Below the pieces are notes generated by a model that saw only the letters and a program-made list of their open reading frames with translations, did no database searches and was not told the DNA's origin. Positions 16,020 through 23,980 of a stretch of DNA of 64,000 bases are shown piece by piece (positions within the stretch are counted from its first letter, which is position 1; every line of letters begins with the position of its first letter). The stretch comes from Rhodobacteraceae bacterium CCMM004 (GTDB taxonomy: Bacteria; Pseudomonadota; Alphaproteobacteria; Rhodobacterales; Rhodobacteraceae): positions 186,001-250,000 of the forward strand of contig RZWH01000003.1 in NCBI GenBank assembly GCA_004005435.1, written 5' to 3'. The translations under genes were made by a program, and so were the position numbers.

Positions 16020-16991
16020 TCACTCCCGGTTTGCGGCGGCAAAGGCCATGTCGATGGCCGCCTGGGTGCCGCGGCTGAACTCCAGCGGGCACGGATAGGG
16101 GTCGCCGTCGCGCATCGACCGCCCGAACGCCTCGACCTGGAGGACGTAGTGGTTGTCGGCCGGAAACCGCTCCACGGTGCGGGTCATCCCCCGCTCCAGC
16201 GTCAGGCGCGCCATGTCGTAGACCCCGGCGTTGAACGGCGTGCTCAGCGACAGAGTGCCCTCGCGCCCGTGGAATGTCATCCTCTGGGATGGGGCCATGC
16301 GCATCGACACCACCATGTTAAAGCGGAAGCCGGGGAAATCGGCGGCGACGTGGCTGAACACGTCGACCCCGTTTTCGCGCACGATGTGGGCCTGCATCCG
16401 CTCGGGCTCGGCCCCGGTGGCATAGCGCACCGAGCCCAGTGTGTAGACCCCGATGTCGGGCAGCGCACCGCCCCCCGTCTCGGGCCGGTTGCGGATGTTG
16501 TCAGGATCGTCGCTGTTGTCGTAGCTGAACACTCCGTCCACATGCACCAGATCGCCGATGGCGCCCTCGGCGATCAACGCCCGGGTGCGCTGCCATTGGG
16601 GATGGTGGACGATCATGTATGCCTCGGCGGCCAGGAGGCCGCTGCGGTCCCGCGCGGCGATCACCGGGTCGAAGTCCTCGGCCCGCATCGCCAGCGGCTT
16701 TTCGCACAGAACCGCCTTGCCCGACTCCAGCGCCTTGAGCGTCCATTCGACGTGCAGATGGTTGGGCAGCGGGATGTAGACCGCGTCGATCCGGTCCGAT
16801 GCGAGGAGCGCGTCGTAGCTGCGGAAGACTTCGAGACCGGGGGCGATCTCGGCAAAGGGGAGCGCGGCCACAGGGTGCGCGGTGGCCAGCCCGACCAGAT
16901 GCGCGCCATCGGCGCGATGAATGGCCGGCGCCATCTGCTGCCGCGCGAACCGCGACGCCCCCAGGATACCCCATTGAATCGGCTCGGTCAT
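16020..16991 (-). CDS. Gfo/Idh/MocA family NAD(P)-dependent oxidoreductase
   Basis: A 323-residue dehydrogenase. The Rossmann N-terminus is IQWGILGASRFARQ, and the family hallmark EKPL lies at residues 97-100 inside GKAVLCEKPL. The C-terminal alpha/beta domain includes GGGALPDIGVYTL. Enzymes of this family oxidise or reduce sugars, inositols or related diols; the substrate cannot be read from sequence. The ATG at 16991 is preceded by GAGGGAG and fits the family start; a 46-codon upstream extension is rejected. It is followed by DUF4389 after 7 bp. Confidence 0.9.
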   Translation of the reverse strand: MTEPIQWGILGASRFARQQMAPAIHRADGAHLVGLATAHPVAALPFAEIAPGLEVFRSYDALLASDRIDAVYIPLPNHLHVEWTLKALESGKAVLCEKPLAMRAEDFDPVIAARDRSGLLAAEAYMIVHHPQWQRTRALIAEGAIGDLVHVDGVFSYDNSDDPDNIRNRPETGGGALPDIGVYTLGSVRYATGAEPERMQAHIVRENGVDVFSHVAADFPGFRFNMVVSMRMAPSQRMTFHGREGTLSLSTPFNAGVYDMARLTLERGMTRTVERFPADNHYVLQVEAFGRSMRDGDPYPCPLEFSRGTQAAIDMAFAAANRE

Positions 16992-17211
16992 CGCGCGCTC
17001 CCTCTCTGCCCACGCCGCGACCCTAGAGCACGACGCGGCCGGGTTGAAACGCATTTGCGCCGAGGGGCGGGAGACGTGTCCGGGGGGACGCAGCCAAGGC
17101 GTCGCCGCGCCCCTTTCCAAGACCGACATGCTTCTGCTCAGCCGCGAGGGGCGGCGCCGTCCCGCCGGGGCTGGGTTGAACTGCGCGCGTGCCCCGACCG
17201 CAAGCTGACGG

Positions 17212-17240
17212 GCGTCATCGAGACGTCACCCAAACGTCAC
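17212..17240 (+). promoter_or_regulatory. Pho-box-like array of three 11-bp-phased direct repeats
   Basis: Three 7-base units begin at 17212 (GCGTCAT), 17223 (ACGTCAC) and 17234 (ACGTCAC), exactly 11 bp apart. A fourth related unit, CTGTCAC, lies at 17257. The PhoB consensus is CTGTCAT repeated with an 11-bp period, so this is a plausible phosphate-starvation operator. It ends 73 bp before the start of the secreted metallophosphoesterase gene, a sensible PhoB target. Confidence 0.5.
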
Positions 17241-17313
17241 CGCAGCGGTGGGCCGTCTGTCACACGGCGACGCCACGGTCGGGGGGCTCGCTACAATTCC
17301 AAGGAGAGATATC

Positions 17314-19254
17314 ATGCGCGCGACGCTCACCTGCCTGGCAGCGGGGCTCCTCGCCCTGCCCGCCGCGGCAAAAGACGCCAGCTATGTCGGCCAGGTCCAC
17401 CTCGTGCCCGGTCCGGCGCCCGAAACGGCGCGAGGCACCGTGTTCCTCGACACCAACCGCAACTCGGTCCTCGATGCGGGCGAGGCCGGCCTGCCCGGCG
17501 TCCAGGTGTCCAACGGCCGTGAGGTCGTTCTGACCGATGCCGAGGGCCGCTACGACCTGCCCGCCTACGACGACATGAACCTGTTCATCACCAAGCCTGC
17601 GGGACACATCACGCCGGTCGACGAGGATATGGTTCCGCAGTTCGCCTATATCCACAAAGTCGCAGGCTCTCCGCCTCTGCGCTATGGCGGCATCGCCCCC
17701 ACCGGTCCCCTGCCCGCCCAGGTCAACTTTCCCCTCATCGAGGACGACGCGGACGACACGTTCTCGTGCCTGATCTTCGGCGACACCCAGCCCTATTCGA
17801 ACCGCGAGATCGGTTATGTCCGCGACACCGCCGGTCAGATGCTGGCCAATGCCGATCTGTCGGACACCGAATGCCTGATCTTCGCCGGCGACGTGATGGG
17901 CGACGACCTGTCGCTCTATCCGCGGTTCAAGGAGATCATCGCGGTGGGCGGCACGCCGCAATACTTCGTCGGCGGCAACCACGACGTGGACTTCGACGCC
18001 GAGGACGACCGGCACAGCTTTGACACGTTCCGCCGCGAATGGGGGCCGGAATACTACAGCTTCCAGGTCGGCAACGTGCACTTCGTCGGGCTCGACAACG
18101 TCCGCTACCCCTGCAACGGCGTCGATCCGCACCCGTTCTGCGCCACAGACCGCAGCCACACCTATAACGGCGTGATTTCCGAGCGGCAGATGGAATGGCT
18201 GGCCAACGACCTGGCCAATGTGCCGATGGACAAGTTGATCGTGCTGACCGCGCATATCCCGTTCCAGACCTACACCGACAACACCGCGGCCAAGCACCAG
18301 ACCGACAACCTGGACGAGCTGGCCGCCCTGTTGGAGGGGCGCCCGGTCCTGACGTTGGCGGGCCACACCCATACCACCGAGAACATCCTCGAAGGCGAAT
18401 CGATCGAAGGGTGGGAGGAGAACACCGGCCTCGCCGCCTCGCCCTTCGACCAGATCGTGGTGGGCGCGGTGTCGGGCTCATGGTGGGCCGGCGACCTGGA
18501 CGACCGCGGCGTGCCCCATGCGCGCCAGCGTCTGGGCAGCCCCCGGGGCTACTACGAACTGGCCTTCGACGGGTCGGATTATGTGGACACGTTCAGCAGC
18601 TTCGGCGGCGATGCGGTGGAGCAGCTCCACGCCTCGTTCTCGACGCCGCGGTTCCGCGACTGGGCGGAAAAGCTCATTGCCTATGTCGATCTCTACGGCG
18701 CCCCGTCGGATGTGATCCCGCCGGTCAGCCGCGGCGATCTGGGCGACATGTATATGGTGACGACCGAGGACCTGGACGCCGGCACCTGGGTGGCGGTCAA
18801 CGTTTGGAACGGCTCGATCGCGTCGTCGGCCGAGGTGCGCATCGGCGACGGCGACTGGATGGCGGCCGAGCGGACTCAGCCAATGCAGGGCGAGGCCAAG
18901 AACCGGGGCGTCGAGTTCGCCGACCCCCTGGCGCTGGCGCAGCAGTCGACCAACGGCATCATGGCGGTGCGGTCTGCCCGTGGCGGTGACGAAACGGCGG
19001 GTTTCCAGACCTGGCGCGGCACCGAATGGACCGGGGTCGCGGGCCCGTTCCAGCGCTGGATGATGACCGAGAGCTCGCATCACCTGTGGCGGGTGGACCT
19101 GCCGTCCGAGCTGCCCCTGGGCGTGCACATGCTGCACGTGCGGACCACCGACCGCTACGACCGTGTGTTCAAGCGCAGCTATGCCTTCGAGGTGGTCGAA
19201 GACCTGCCGGTGATGGGCTGGGACGCCGAGGCCTGGGATCAGGCGGCGAACTGA
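17314..19254 (+). CDS. Secreted calcineurin-like metallophosphoesterase
   Basis: A 646-residue exported protein. Residues 1-19 are a signal peptide (ends LPAAAK). Residues 36-95 form a SdrD B-like/MetallophosN beta domain (GTVFLDTNRNSVLDAGE, GVQVSNG). The phosphoesterase core follows with Asp157 (FGDTQ), Asp193 (AGDVMGDD), Asn222-His223-Asp224 (GGNHD), LTAHIP and AGHTHTTEN as metal ligands. A C-terminal MetallophosC beta domain completes the protein. It probably hydrolyses organic phosphate in the periplasm or outside the cell. AAGGAGAG precedes the ATG. The Pho-box-like repeats upstream suggest control by phosphate starvation. Confidence 0.9.
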   Translation: MRATLTCLAAGLLALPAAAKDASYVGQVHLVPGPAPETARGTVFLDTNRNSVLDAGEAGLPGVQVSNGREVVLTDAEGRYDLPAYDDMNLFITKPAGHITPVDEDMVPQFAYIHKVAGSPPLRYGGIAPTGPLPAQVNFPLIEDDADDTFSCLIFGDTQPYSNREIGYVRDTAGQMLANADLSDTECLIFAGDVMGDDLSLYPRFKEIIAVGGTPQYFVGGNHDVDFDAEDDRHSFDTFRREWGPEYYSFQVGNVHFVGLDNVRYPCNGVDPHPFCATDRSHTYNGVISERQMEWLANDLANVPMDKLIVLTAHIPFQTYTDNTAAKHQTDNLDELAALLEGRPVLTLAGHTHTTENILEGESIEGWEENTGLAASPFDQIVVGAVSGSWWAGDLDDRGVPHARQRLGSPRGYYELAFDGSDYVDTFSSFGGDAVEQLHASFSTPRFRDWAEKLIAYVDLYGAPSDVIPPVSRGDLGDMYMVTTEDLDAGTWVAVNVWNGSIASSAEVRIGDGDWMAAERTQPMQGEAKNRGVEFADPLALAQQSTNGIMAVRSARGGDETAGFQTWRGTEWTGVAGPFQRWMMTESSHHLWRVDLPSELPLGVHMLHVRTTDRYDRVFKRSYAFEVVEDLPVMGWDAEAWDQAAN

Positions 19255-19288
19255 CGCGCCGTCCAACTCTCCACCGCCCGGCGGCACG

Positions 19289-19417
19289 CCGGGCAGCGCC
19301 GTCCCGCCCCCCCGGGGCGGCGCTTCTGGCGAGGACGGTTCGGCCGCGGCGACGTGGATGCTTATGTCATCATCCGCGTCCCGCCCATCCCCGCCCCGGC
19401 GGGACGGCGCTGCCCGG
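19289..19417. repeat. Inverted pair of the GGCGGGACGGCGCTGC repeat
   Basis: Two copies of the dispersed repeat face each other: 19289-19311 on the minus strand (23 bases identical to copy 1) and 19398-19417 on the plus strand (20 bases). They lie between the convergent metallophosphoesterase and rpoH genes. As an inverted pair about 86 bp apart they could base-pair in RNA from either gene. Confidence 0.7.
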
Positions 19418-19432
19418 CTTCGGCTCCCCTGA

Positions 19433-19465
19433 ACGAAAAGAACCCCCGGCGGGTGCGCCGGGGGT
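19433..19465 (-). terminator. Rho-independent terminator of rpoH
   Basis: A 10-bp stem at 19442-19451 and 19456-19465 (arm ACCCCCGGCG, 4-base loop) lies 20 bp past the rpoH stop. On the minus strand it is followed by TTCTTTTC, a U-rich tail, so it should end rpoH transcription. Confidence 0.75.
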
Positions 19466-19485
19466 CATCGTCTGTTACCGGGCAA

Positions 19486-20382
19486 TCAGGCGGGGGTCAG
19501 CATCCCCTTTTCCTTGGCCAGGTCGGTCATCCGCTTTTGCAGCTTTTCGAACGCCCGCACCTCGATCTGCCGGATCCGCTCGCGGCTGACGTCGTATTGG
19601 CCGGACAGCTCTTCCAACGTCACCGGCTGATCCTTGAGCCGGCGCTGCATCAGAATGTCCTTTTCCCGGTCGTTCAGGACGTCCATCGCGTCCTCCAACA
19701 GGGCCCGGCGGTTCTCCAACTCGTCGCGCGCCTCGTAGTCGGCGGCCTGGTCGGCGTCCTCGTCCTCCAGCCAATCCTGCCACTGCGCCGTCGAATCGCC
19801 GTCGGCGCTGATCGTCGCGTTCAGCGAGGCGTCGCCGCCCGACAGGCGCCGGTTCATCGAGATCACCTCGTCCTCGGTCACGCCAAGGTCGTTGGCGATG
19901 CGCGCCACGTTTTCGGGGCGCAGGTCGCCGTCCTCCAACGCGCCGATGCGGCTCTTGGCCTTGCGCAGGTTGAAGAACAGCTTCTTCTGCGCGCTGGTGG
20001 TGCCGAGTTTGACCAGGCTCCACGACCGCAGGATGTATTCCTGGATCGAGGCGCGAATCCACCACATCGCGTAAGTCGCGAGGCGAAACCCCTTTTCGGG
20101 GTCGAACCGCTTCACCGCCTGCATCAGGCCCACGTTGGCCTCCGAGATCACCTCGGCCTGAGGCAGACCGTAGCCGCGATAGCCCATCGCGATCTTGGCC
20201 GCGAGGCGCAGGTGCGACGTGACCATCTTGTGCGCGGCCTCGGTGTCCTGATCCTCGACCCAGCGCTTGGCCAGCATGTACTCCTCTTCGGGCTCCAACA
20301 TCGGAAACTTGCGAATCTCCTGCAAGTATCGGTTCAGCCCCTGTTCCGGCGACGGCGCCGGAAGATTTGCGTAAGTTGCCAT
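19486..20382 (-). CDS. rpoH: RNA polymerase heat-shock sigma factor RpoH (sigma-32)
   Basis: A 298-residue sigma-70-family factor of the RpoH group. Region 2 contains the RpoH box region and core-binding helix (LIxEANVGLMQAVKRFDPEKGFRLATYA-type stretch with MWWIRASIQEYI), the classic region 2.3-2.4; region 4 carries the helix-turn-helix VTLEELSGQYDVSRERIRQIE near the C-terminus. It directs RNA polymerase to heat-shock promoters such as those of chaperones and proteases; lon in this window has such a promoter. The ATG at 20382 has GAGAGG upstream. A sigma-32-type promoter lies about 45-70 bp upstream, suggesting autoregulation, and a terminator follows. It is 164 bp downstream of the RluA gene. 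Confidence 0.96.
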   Translation of the reverse strand: MATYANLPAPSPEQGLNRYLQEIRKFPMLEPEEEYMLAKRWVEDQDTEAAHKMVTSHLRLAAKIAMGYRGYGLPQAEVISEANVGLMQAVKRFDPEKGFRLATYAMWWIRASIQEYILRSWSLVKLGTTSAQKKLFFNLRKAKSRIGALEDGDLRPENVARIANDLGVTEDEVISMNRRLSGGDASLNATISADGDSTAQWQDWLEDEDADQAADYEARDELENRRALLEDAMDVLNDREKDILMQRRLKDQPVTLEELSGQYDVSRERIRQIEVRAFEKLQKRMTDLAKEKGMLTPA

Positions 20383-20425
20383 TCTGGTGCCCTCTCCCGT
20401 CGGCATGTTCATGCAGTTAACATTG

Positions 20426-20454
20426 AAATAGTGAACGGCTCGGTTTACTTCAAG
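20426..20454 (-). promoter_or_regulatory. Sigma-32-type promoter of rpoH
   Basis: On the minus strand CTTGAA (20454-20449) is followed after exactly 17 bases by CTATTT (20431-20426). This resembles the alphaproteobacterial heat-shock promoter pattern CTTGAA-N17-C(C/T)AT-T. The region is AT-richer than its surroundings and lies 44 bp before the rpoH ATG. It could instead be read by the housekeeping sigma factor. Confidence 0.5.
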
Positions 20455-20546
20455 TGTTAACGCTCGCGATTTCCGGTAGGTCTGTGTGCAATTTTGCAGA
20501 AAGAGCCAGGGATATGAAGGCCACGCACGGGGTTGTGCAGAGTGTT

Positions 20547-21551
20547 TCAGCCCGACAGAGCTGCATGCAACGCCTGCATGTCGTCCGGTAACGCGCTGTG
20601 AAAACGCATGGTTTCCCCGCTCACCGGGTGGACGAATCCCAGTGTCTCGGCATGGAGCGCCTGGCGCGGGAACACCGCCGCCGCGGGGGCGCCCGGGGCC
20701 TGGCGCGGCAGGCGCCGGTGGCCGCCATACACCGGATCGCCGATCAGCGCGTGGCCGAGATAGGCCATGTGCACCCGAATCTGGTGCGTCCGGCCGGTCT
20801 CCAGTCGGCAGATCAGCTCGGCCGCATGGCCCCAATCGCTGCGCACCCGCACCCGCGTGACCGCGGCACGCCCCCCCTGCCATGTCACCGCCTGGCGCTG
20901 GCGGTCGGTGCGGTGGCGGCCGATGCCCGTGCGCACCACGATCTCGCCCGCCTCGGCCGAGACCCCGCGCAGGCCCCTAAGGCGTGGATCCCCCGGCGCA
21001 GGCACGCCGTGGCAGAGGGCCACGTAGCTGCGCGCGACGCTGTGGGCGGCGAACTGCGCGGCCAGGCCATGGTGCGCCCGGTCGGACTTGGCCACCACCA
21101 GGAGGCCCGACGTGTCCTTGTCGATGCGGTGGACGATGCCCGGCCGCCGGACGCCCCCGACCCCCGACAAGTCCGCCCCGAACCGGTGCAGGAGCGCGTT
21201 GACCAGGGTGCCCGACGGCGTCCCGGGCGCGGGATGCACGACCATCCCCGCGGGCTTGTCCACCACCGCCAGGTCGGCGTCCTCGTAGACCAGCTCCAGC
21301 GCGATGGCCTCGGGGGCGATGTGGCTCTCGGCCTCCGGCGGCACCGCGATGTCGATCACGTCGCCCGCCGCCACCCGCGTCTTGACATCGCCCAGGACCG
21401 CGCCGTCCCGCGACACCGCACCGGCTGCGATCAGACGCGCCAGCCGCGACCGGCTGAGATGGGCGTCCTCTGGCACGTCGCGCGCCAATGCCTTATCCAG
21501 GCGCAGCGGCGGATCGGCGCCCAGCACGACGCGGAGACGCTCAGACGGCAT
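20547..21551 (-). CDS. RluA family 23S rRNA pseudouridine synthase (RluD-like)
   Basis: A 334-residue enzyme with an N-terminal S4 RNA-binding domain (residues 15-75, LDKALARDVPEDAHLSRSRLARLI region) and the RluA catalytic domain. The catalytic motif HRIDKDTSGL at 141-150 contains Asp144; GRTHQIRVHM and GDPVYGG complete the family pattern. RluD-type enzymes convert uridines in 23S rRNA helix 69. The start codon shares two bases with the start of the divergent DUF6476 gene. It lies upstream of rpoH on the same strand. Confidence 0.92.
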   Translation of the reverse strand: MPSERLRVVLGADPPLRLDKALARDVPEDAHLSRSRLARLIAAGAVSRDGAVLGDVKTRVAAGDVIDIAVPPEAESHIAPEAIALELVYEDADLAVVDKPAGMVVHPAPGTPSGTLVNALLHRFGADLSGVGGVRRPGIVHRIDKDTSGLLVVAKSDRAHHGLAAQFAAHSVARSYVALCHGVPAPGDPRLRGLRGVSAEAGEIVVRTGIGRHRTDRQRQAVTWQGGRAAVTRVRVRSDWGHAAELICRLETGRTHQIRVHMAYLGHALIGDPVYGGHRRLPRQAPGAPAAAVFPRQALHAETLGFVHPVSGETMRFHSALPDDMQALHAALSG

Positions 21552-21855
21552 GGACGACACTCCTCCTCCTCCCGCCGACGCCGGACTGCGGCTGATCAAG
21601 GCGCTGACCATCGGCCTGACCGCGACGATGCTGGCGGGCCTCGTGGTGCTGATCGTGCTGTTTGTCACACGACTGCCCGACGTGCGGCAAGTGCCCCTGC
21701 CCGACGCGCTGACCCTGCCCGACGGCACGGTGCCCACTGCGTTCACCCGCGGGCCCGATTGGCTGGCCGTGGTGACCGAGGACAACCGCATCCTGATCTA
21801 CGACGCGCGCAGCTTGGTCCTGCGCCAGACGATTCGGGTCGCGCCCGGCGGCTGA
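21550..21855 (+). CDS. DUF6476 family membrane-anchored protein
   Basis: A 101-residue protein with one transmembrane helix at about residues 20-43 (LTIGLTATMLAGLVVLIVLFV) and a C-terminal periplasmic part of short beta-strands (WLAVVTEDNRILIYDARSL). This small family is found next to rluA genes in Rhodobacteraceae. Its ATG at 21550-21552 overlaps the CAT of the RluA start (21549-21551), so the two genes diverge from one another's start codon and each promoter must lie within the other gene. Function unknown. Confidence 0.8.
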   Translation: MDDTPPPPADAGLRLIKALTIGLTATMLAGLVVLIVLFVTRLPDVRQVPLPDALTLPDGTVPTAFTRGPDWLAVVTEDNRILIYDARSLVLRQTIRVAPGG

Positions 21856-21901
21856 GACCGCCCGATCGGCGGCGCGCCCAGCCCGGTCGCGGTGATGTCG
21901 G

Positions 21902-21978
21902 TGGTACCGCCTCCCTGGCTTGAACAGGGGACCTCTGGATCCACAATCCAGCGCTCTAACCAACTGAGCTAAGGCGGC
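21902..21978 (-). tRNA. tRNA-His (GUG), without G-1 and with A73
   Basis: A 77-base cloverleaf read on the minus strand, with encoded CCA. The acceptor strand GCCGCCT pairs with AGGCGGT; the anticodon loop is TTGTGGA, giving GTG for histidine; the T arm contains GTTCAAGCC. The base before the acceptor is T, not G, and the discriminator is A. Canonical tRNA-His has G-1 paired with C73. The variant seen here is known from a subset of Alphaproteobacteria whose HisRS adapted to it. Confidence 0.93.
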
Positions 21979-22023
21979 ACTGCGGGGGGAGATACACAAG
22001 ACCGGCAGCCGTTGGCAAGGGTG

Positions 22024-22929
22024 TCAGAGCGCGATCTGCCATTCCTGCTCGACCAGGTCGCGGCCGAAGGAGCGCACCGGGCGGCTGTCGGTCAACGCGA
22101 ACCCCGTGGCGGCATAGAGCGCGCAGGCGGCCCGGTGGCTCTCGTGGGTCCAGAGCGTCATCCGGGTGTAGCCGGCATCGCGGGCGAACCCCATGCAGTG
22201 CGTGAGCATCCGCCGCCCCAGTCCCAGGCCCCGCGCCTCGGGCTCTAGTTGGAAGAGGCGCAGCTTGGCCGTCCCCGGCACCCCCGACTCGACGCAGAAG
22301 ATCGAGCCCATGCGCCGACCGCCCGCGTCGGCGATCCACCCCGCCTCGCAGGCCGGGTCGTGATCTTCCAGGAAATCGGCCAGGATCCGCGCCACCAGCA
22401 CCTCGAACGAGGTGTCGAAGCCTTCGTCGCGGGAATAGAGCACCGCGTGCCGCTCGATCAGCCATCCGGCGTCCCCGGAGGCCAGAGGGCGGAGCGTGAC
22501 GGCCGCCGGGTCGGGGGGCGTCAGGAGCGCCGTCACTCGGTCCATGGCGTCGGCCAGGGCCGCGGTTCCCGGCGCACCGAGGGGCGCGGTCATCTCGGCC
22601 ACCGCGCCACGGGCCCGCGCCACGAGATCGGTCCGCGCGGCCGCGCCCGCGGGGGTCAGCGCCACCCGCCTGATCCGCCGGTCGGAGGGGTCGCGGCGCC
22701 GCTCGACCCAGCCCGCCCGCTCCAGCCGCGCCAAGAGCCGGCTGACATAGCCCTCGTCGAGACCCAGCGCGCGCGCCATGGTCCGCGCCGTGGTCTCCCC
22801 CACGTCCAGATCGAAGAGGATGCGCAGCGCACCGATGGGCAGGTCCGAGCCCAGGAACCCGCGGTCGAGCAGGCCCAGCCGCGTCGTATAGGTGCGGTTG
22901 AACCGCCGGATCCGGTCGATGTCGTCCAT
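22024..22929 (-). CDS. MarR-type regulator fused to GNAT acetyltransferase
   Basis: A 301-residue two-domain protein. Residues 1-110 are a MarR winged helix (ARTMARALGLDEGYVSRLLARLERAGWVERRRDPSDRRIRRVALT). Residues 143-301 are a GNAT domain with the acetyl-CoA loop LEPEARGLGLGRRML and LYAATGF near the end. Such fusions are a known bacterial family that may couple a ligand or acetylation state to transcription, but targets are unknown. It stands alone between tRNA-His and the divergent DUF6324 gene. Confidence 0.88.
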   Translation of the reverse strand: MDDIDRIRRFNRTYTTRLGLLDRGFLGSDLPIGALRILFDLDVGETTARTMARALGLDEGYVSRLLARLERAGWVERRRDPSDRRIRRVALTPAGAAARTDLVARARGAVAEMTAPLGAPGTAALADAMDRVTALLTPPDPAAVTLRPLASGDAGWLIERHAVLYSRDEGFDTSFEVLVARILADFLEDHDPACEAGWIADAGGRRMGSIFCVESGVPGTAKLRLFQLEPEARGLGLGRRMLTHCMGFARDAGYTRMTLWTHESHRAACALYAATGFALTDSRPVRSFGRDLVEQEWQIAL

Positions 22930-23049
22930 AGGCCCCCCTCCTGCCGCCAGCAGATGGGCAAACGCTTGCCTCAGTCAAGCGTTCTCCGGCTTGCGGCCGC
23001 CCGCGCGACACGCTATGGCCGGGCGCTGCGCGGTCCCGGAGGTCCCGAA

Positions 23050-23247
23050 ATGGGCATCAACAAGCAGAGCGACATCACGGCCAACCTTCAGATCGGTCCG
23101 ACCACCCTCGGCATGGTCCGCATCTATCTGGAGGGCGACGGCGTCGATCTGCCGCTCGACTTCGACCCCGACGAGGCCGAAGAGATCGCCGAAGAGCTGC
23201 GCGCGGCCGCGGCCCAGGCGCGCAAGCTGGCGGTCAAAAAACGCTGA
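23050..23247 (+). CDS. DUF6324 family small protein
   Basis: A 65-residue protein: MGINKQSDITANLQIGPTT, then a short beta-rich part, then an acidic-to-basic helix (DPDEAEEIAEELRAAAAQARKL). A GGAGG site lies 7 bases before the ATG. Homologues are typical of Rhodobacterales. Its 3' end overlaps the convergent mmcB gene by 14 bp. Function unknown; the helix suggests a protein contact. Confidence 0.8.
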   Translation: MGINKQSDITANLQIGPTTLGMVRIYLEGDGVDLPLDFDPDEAEEIAEELRAAAAQARKLAVKKR

Positions 23248-23692
23248 CCGCGCCGGGGTCGCGCAGCGCGTGGAGGCGCAGCGCGGCGTGGCGGGCGAAC
23301 TTCTGCACCATGACCTTGCGCCGGGCGGGCGCAAGCCGCGTCTCGGGCGCCATGCGCAGGATCTCGGCGTCGTAGGCGTCGGCGATCAGCAGGCCCGTGC
23401 CTTCCGGCAGCAGATCGGTTGGGAAATGCTCGTCCACGGCCCAGAAGTAGCGGTCGCACCACTCCAGATACCCCTCCCACTTGCCGTCAGAGGTGAAGTC
23501 CGCGCGGCTCGACTTGCACTCGACCACCCAGATCTCGCCCTTCGCGCCCAACGCCATCACGTCGACCCTGAGCCCCGGCGCCGGCACCAACTCCTCCACC
23601 GTGGCCATGCCGTGGCTCAGAAGGTGCCGACAGACCCCGCGGGCGAGGAGCTGCCCGGGCCTGGGCGGTACGGGGGAGAGATCGTCGGGCAT
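23234..23692 (-). CDS. mmcB: MmcB family DNA repair protein
   Basis: A 152-residue protein of the MmcB family (PF06319), a PD-(D/E)XK-like nuclease fold. Visible cues are RVDVMALGAKGEIWVVECKSSRADF, giving the Asp and the Glu-x-Lys of the fold, and WEGYLEWCDRYFWAVD. In Caulobacter mmcB is DNA-damage induced through LexA. The ATG at 23692 is chosen because the family begins just before the RGVCRHLL helix; a 25-codon upstream extension is unlikely since it would swallow the LexA-like box at 23704-23718. It converges on DUF6324. Confidence 0.88.
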   Translation of the reverse strand: MPDDLSPVPPRPGQLLARGVCRHLLSHGMATVEELVPAPGLRVDVMALGAKGEIWVVECKSSRADFTSDGKWEGYLEWCDRYFWAVDEHFPTDLLPEGTGLLIADAYDAEILRMAPETRLAPARRKVMVQKFARHAALRLHALRDPGAVSVF

Positions 23693-23703
23693 GGGTAAAG
23701 TGT

Positions 23704-23718
23704 GAACAAACCATAAAC
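23704..23718 (-). promoter_or_regulatory. LexA-like SOS box upstream of mmcB
   Basis: On the minus strand the site reads GTTT-N7-GTTC, one mismatch from the alphaproteobacterial LexA consensus GTTC-N7-GTTC. It lies 11 bases before the mmcB start, where a repressor would block transcription. MmcB is an SOS gene in Caulobacter, which supports the call. Confidence 0.5.
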
Positions 23719-23912
23719 GTTTGGCAAGACCCGGATAGGCGGCAACTGCGCCGCGGGACCGCGACACCCTTTGCGGAAGGAGGCAGGTGACCTCCCGCCT
23801 CTCCGATCCGCTTCCTCGCGACCAGACGAGGCGCGTGGCCCGGCGATCGCCGGGCCGGGGACCGATTTTGCCCCAACCGAGGGCTCCCGGTCCACCCGCC
23901 TCCCCCGGGGCG

Positions 23913-23962
23913 GGCCAAAATTCTAAGGAGAATTTTGGCCGGACTTTTCCAAAAGTCCGGCC
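23913..23962. repeat. Two overlapping palindromes upstream of the 6S RNA
   Basis: The first stem-loop covers 23913-23940 (12-bp stem, arm GGCCAAAATTCT, loop AAGG). The second covers 23937-23962 (12-bp stem, arm GGCCGGACTTTT, loop CC). They share the GGCC at 23937-23940, so only one can form fully at a time. They may act as a terminator/antiterminator-like switch or protein site ahead of the RNA gene. Confidence 0.8.
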
Positions 23963-23980
23963 CCGCGCAGGAGGCGGTCG

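Noticed and set aside
17257-17263. Fourth Pho-box unit in phase with the other three
   Set aside because: It lies 23 bp from the third unit, not 22, so it is not counted as part of the 11-bp array.
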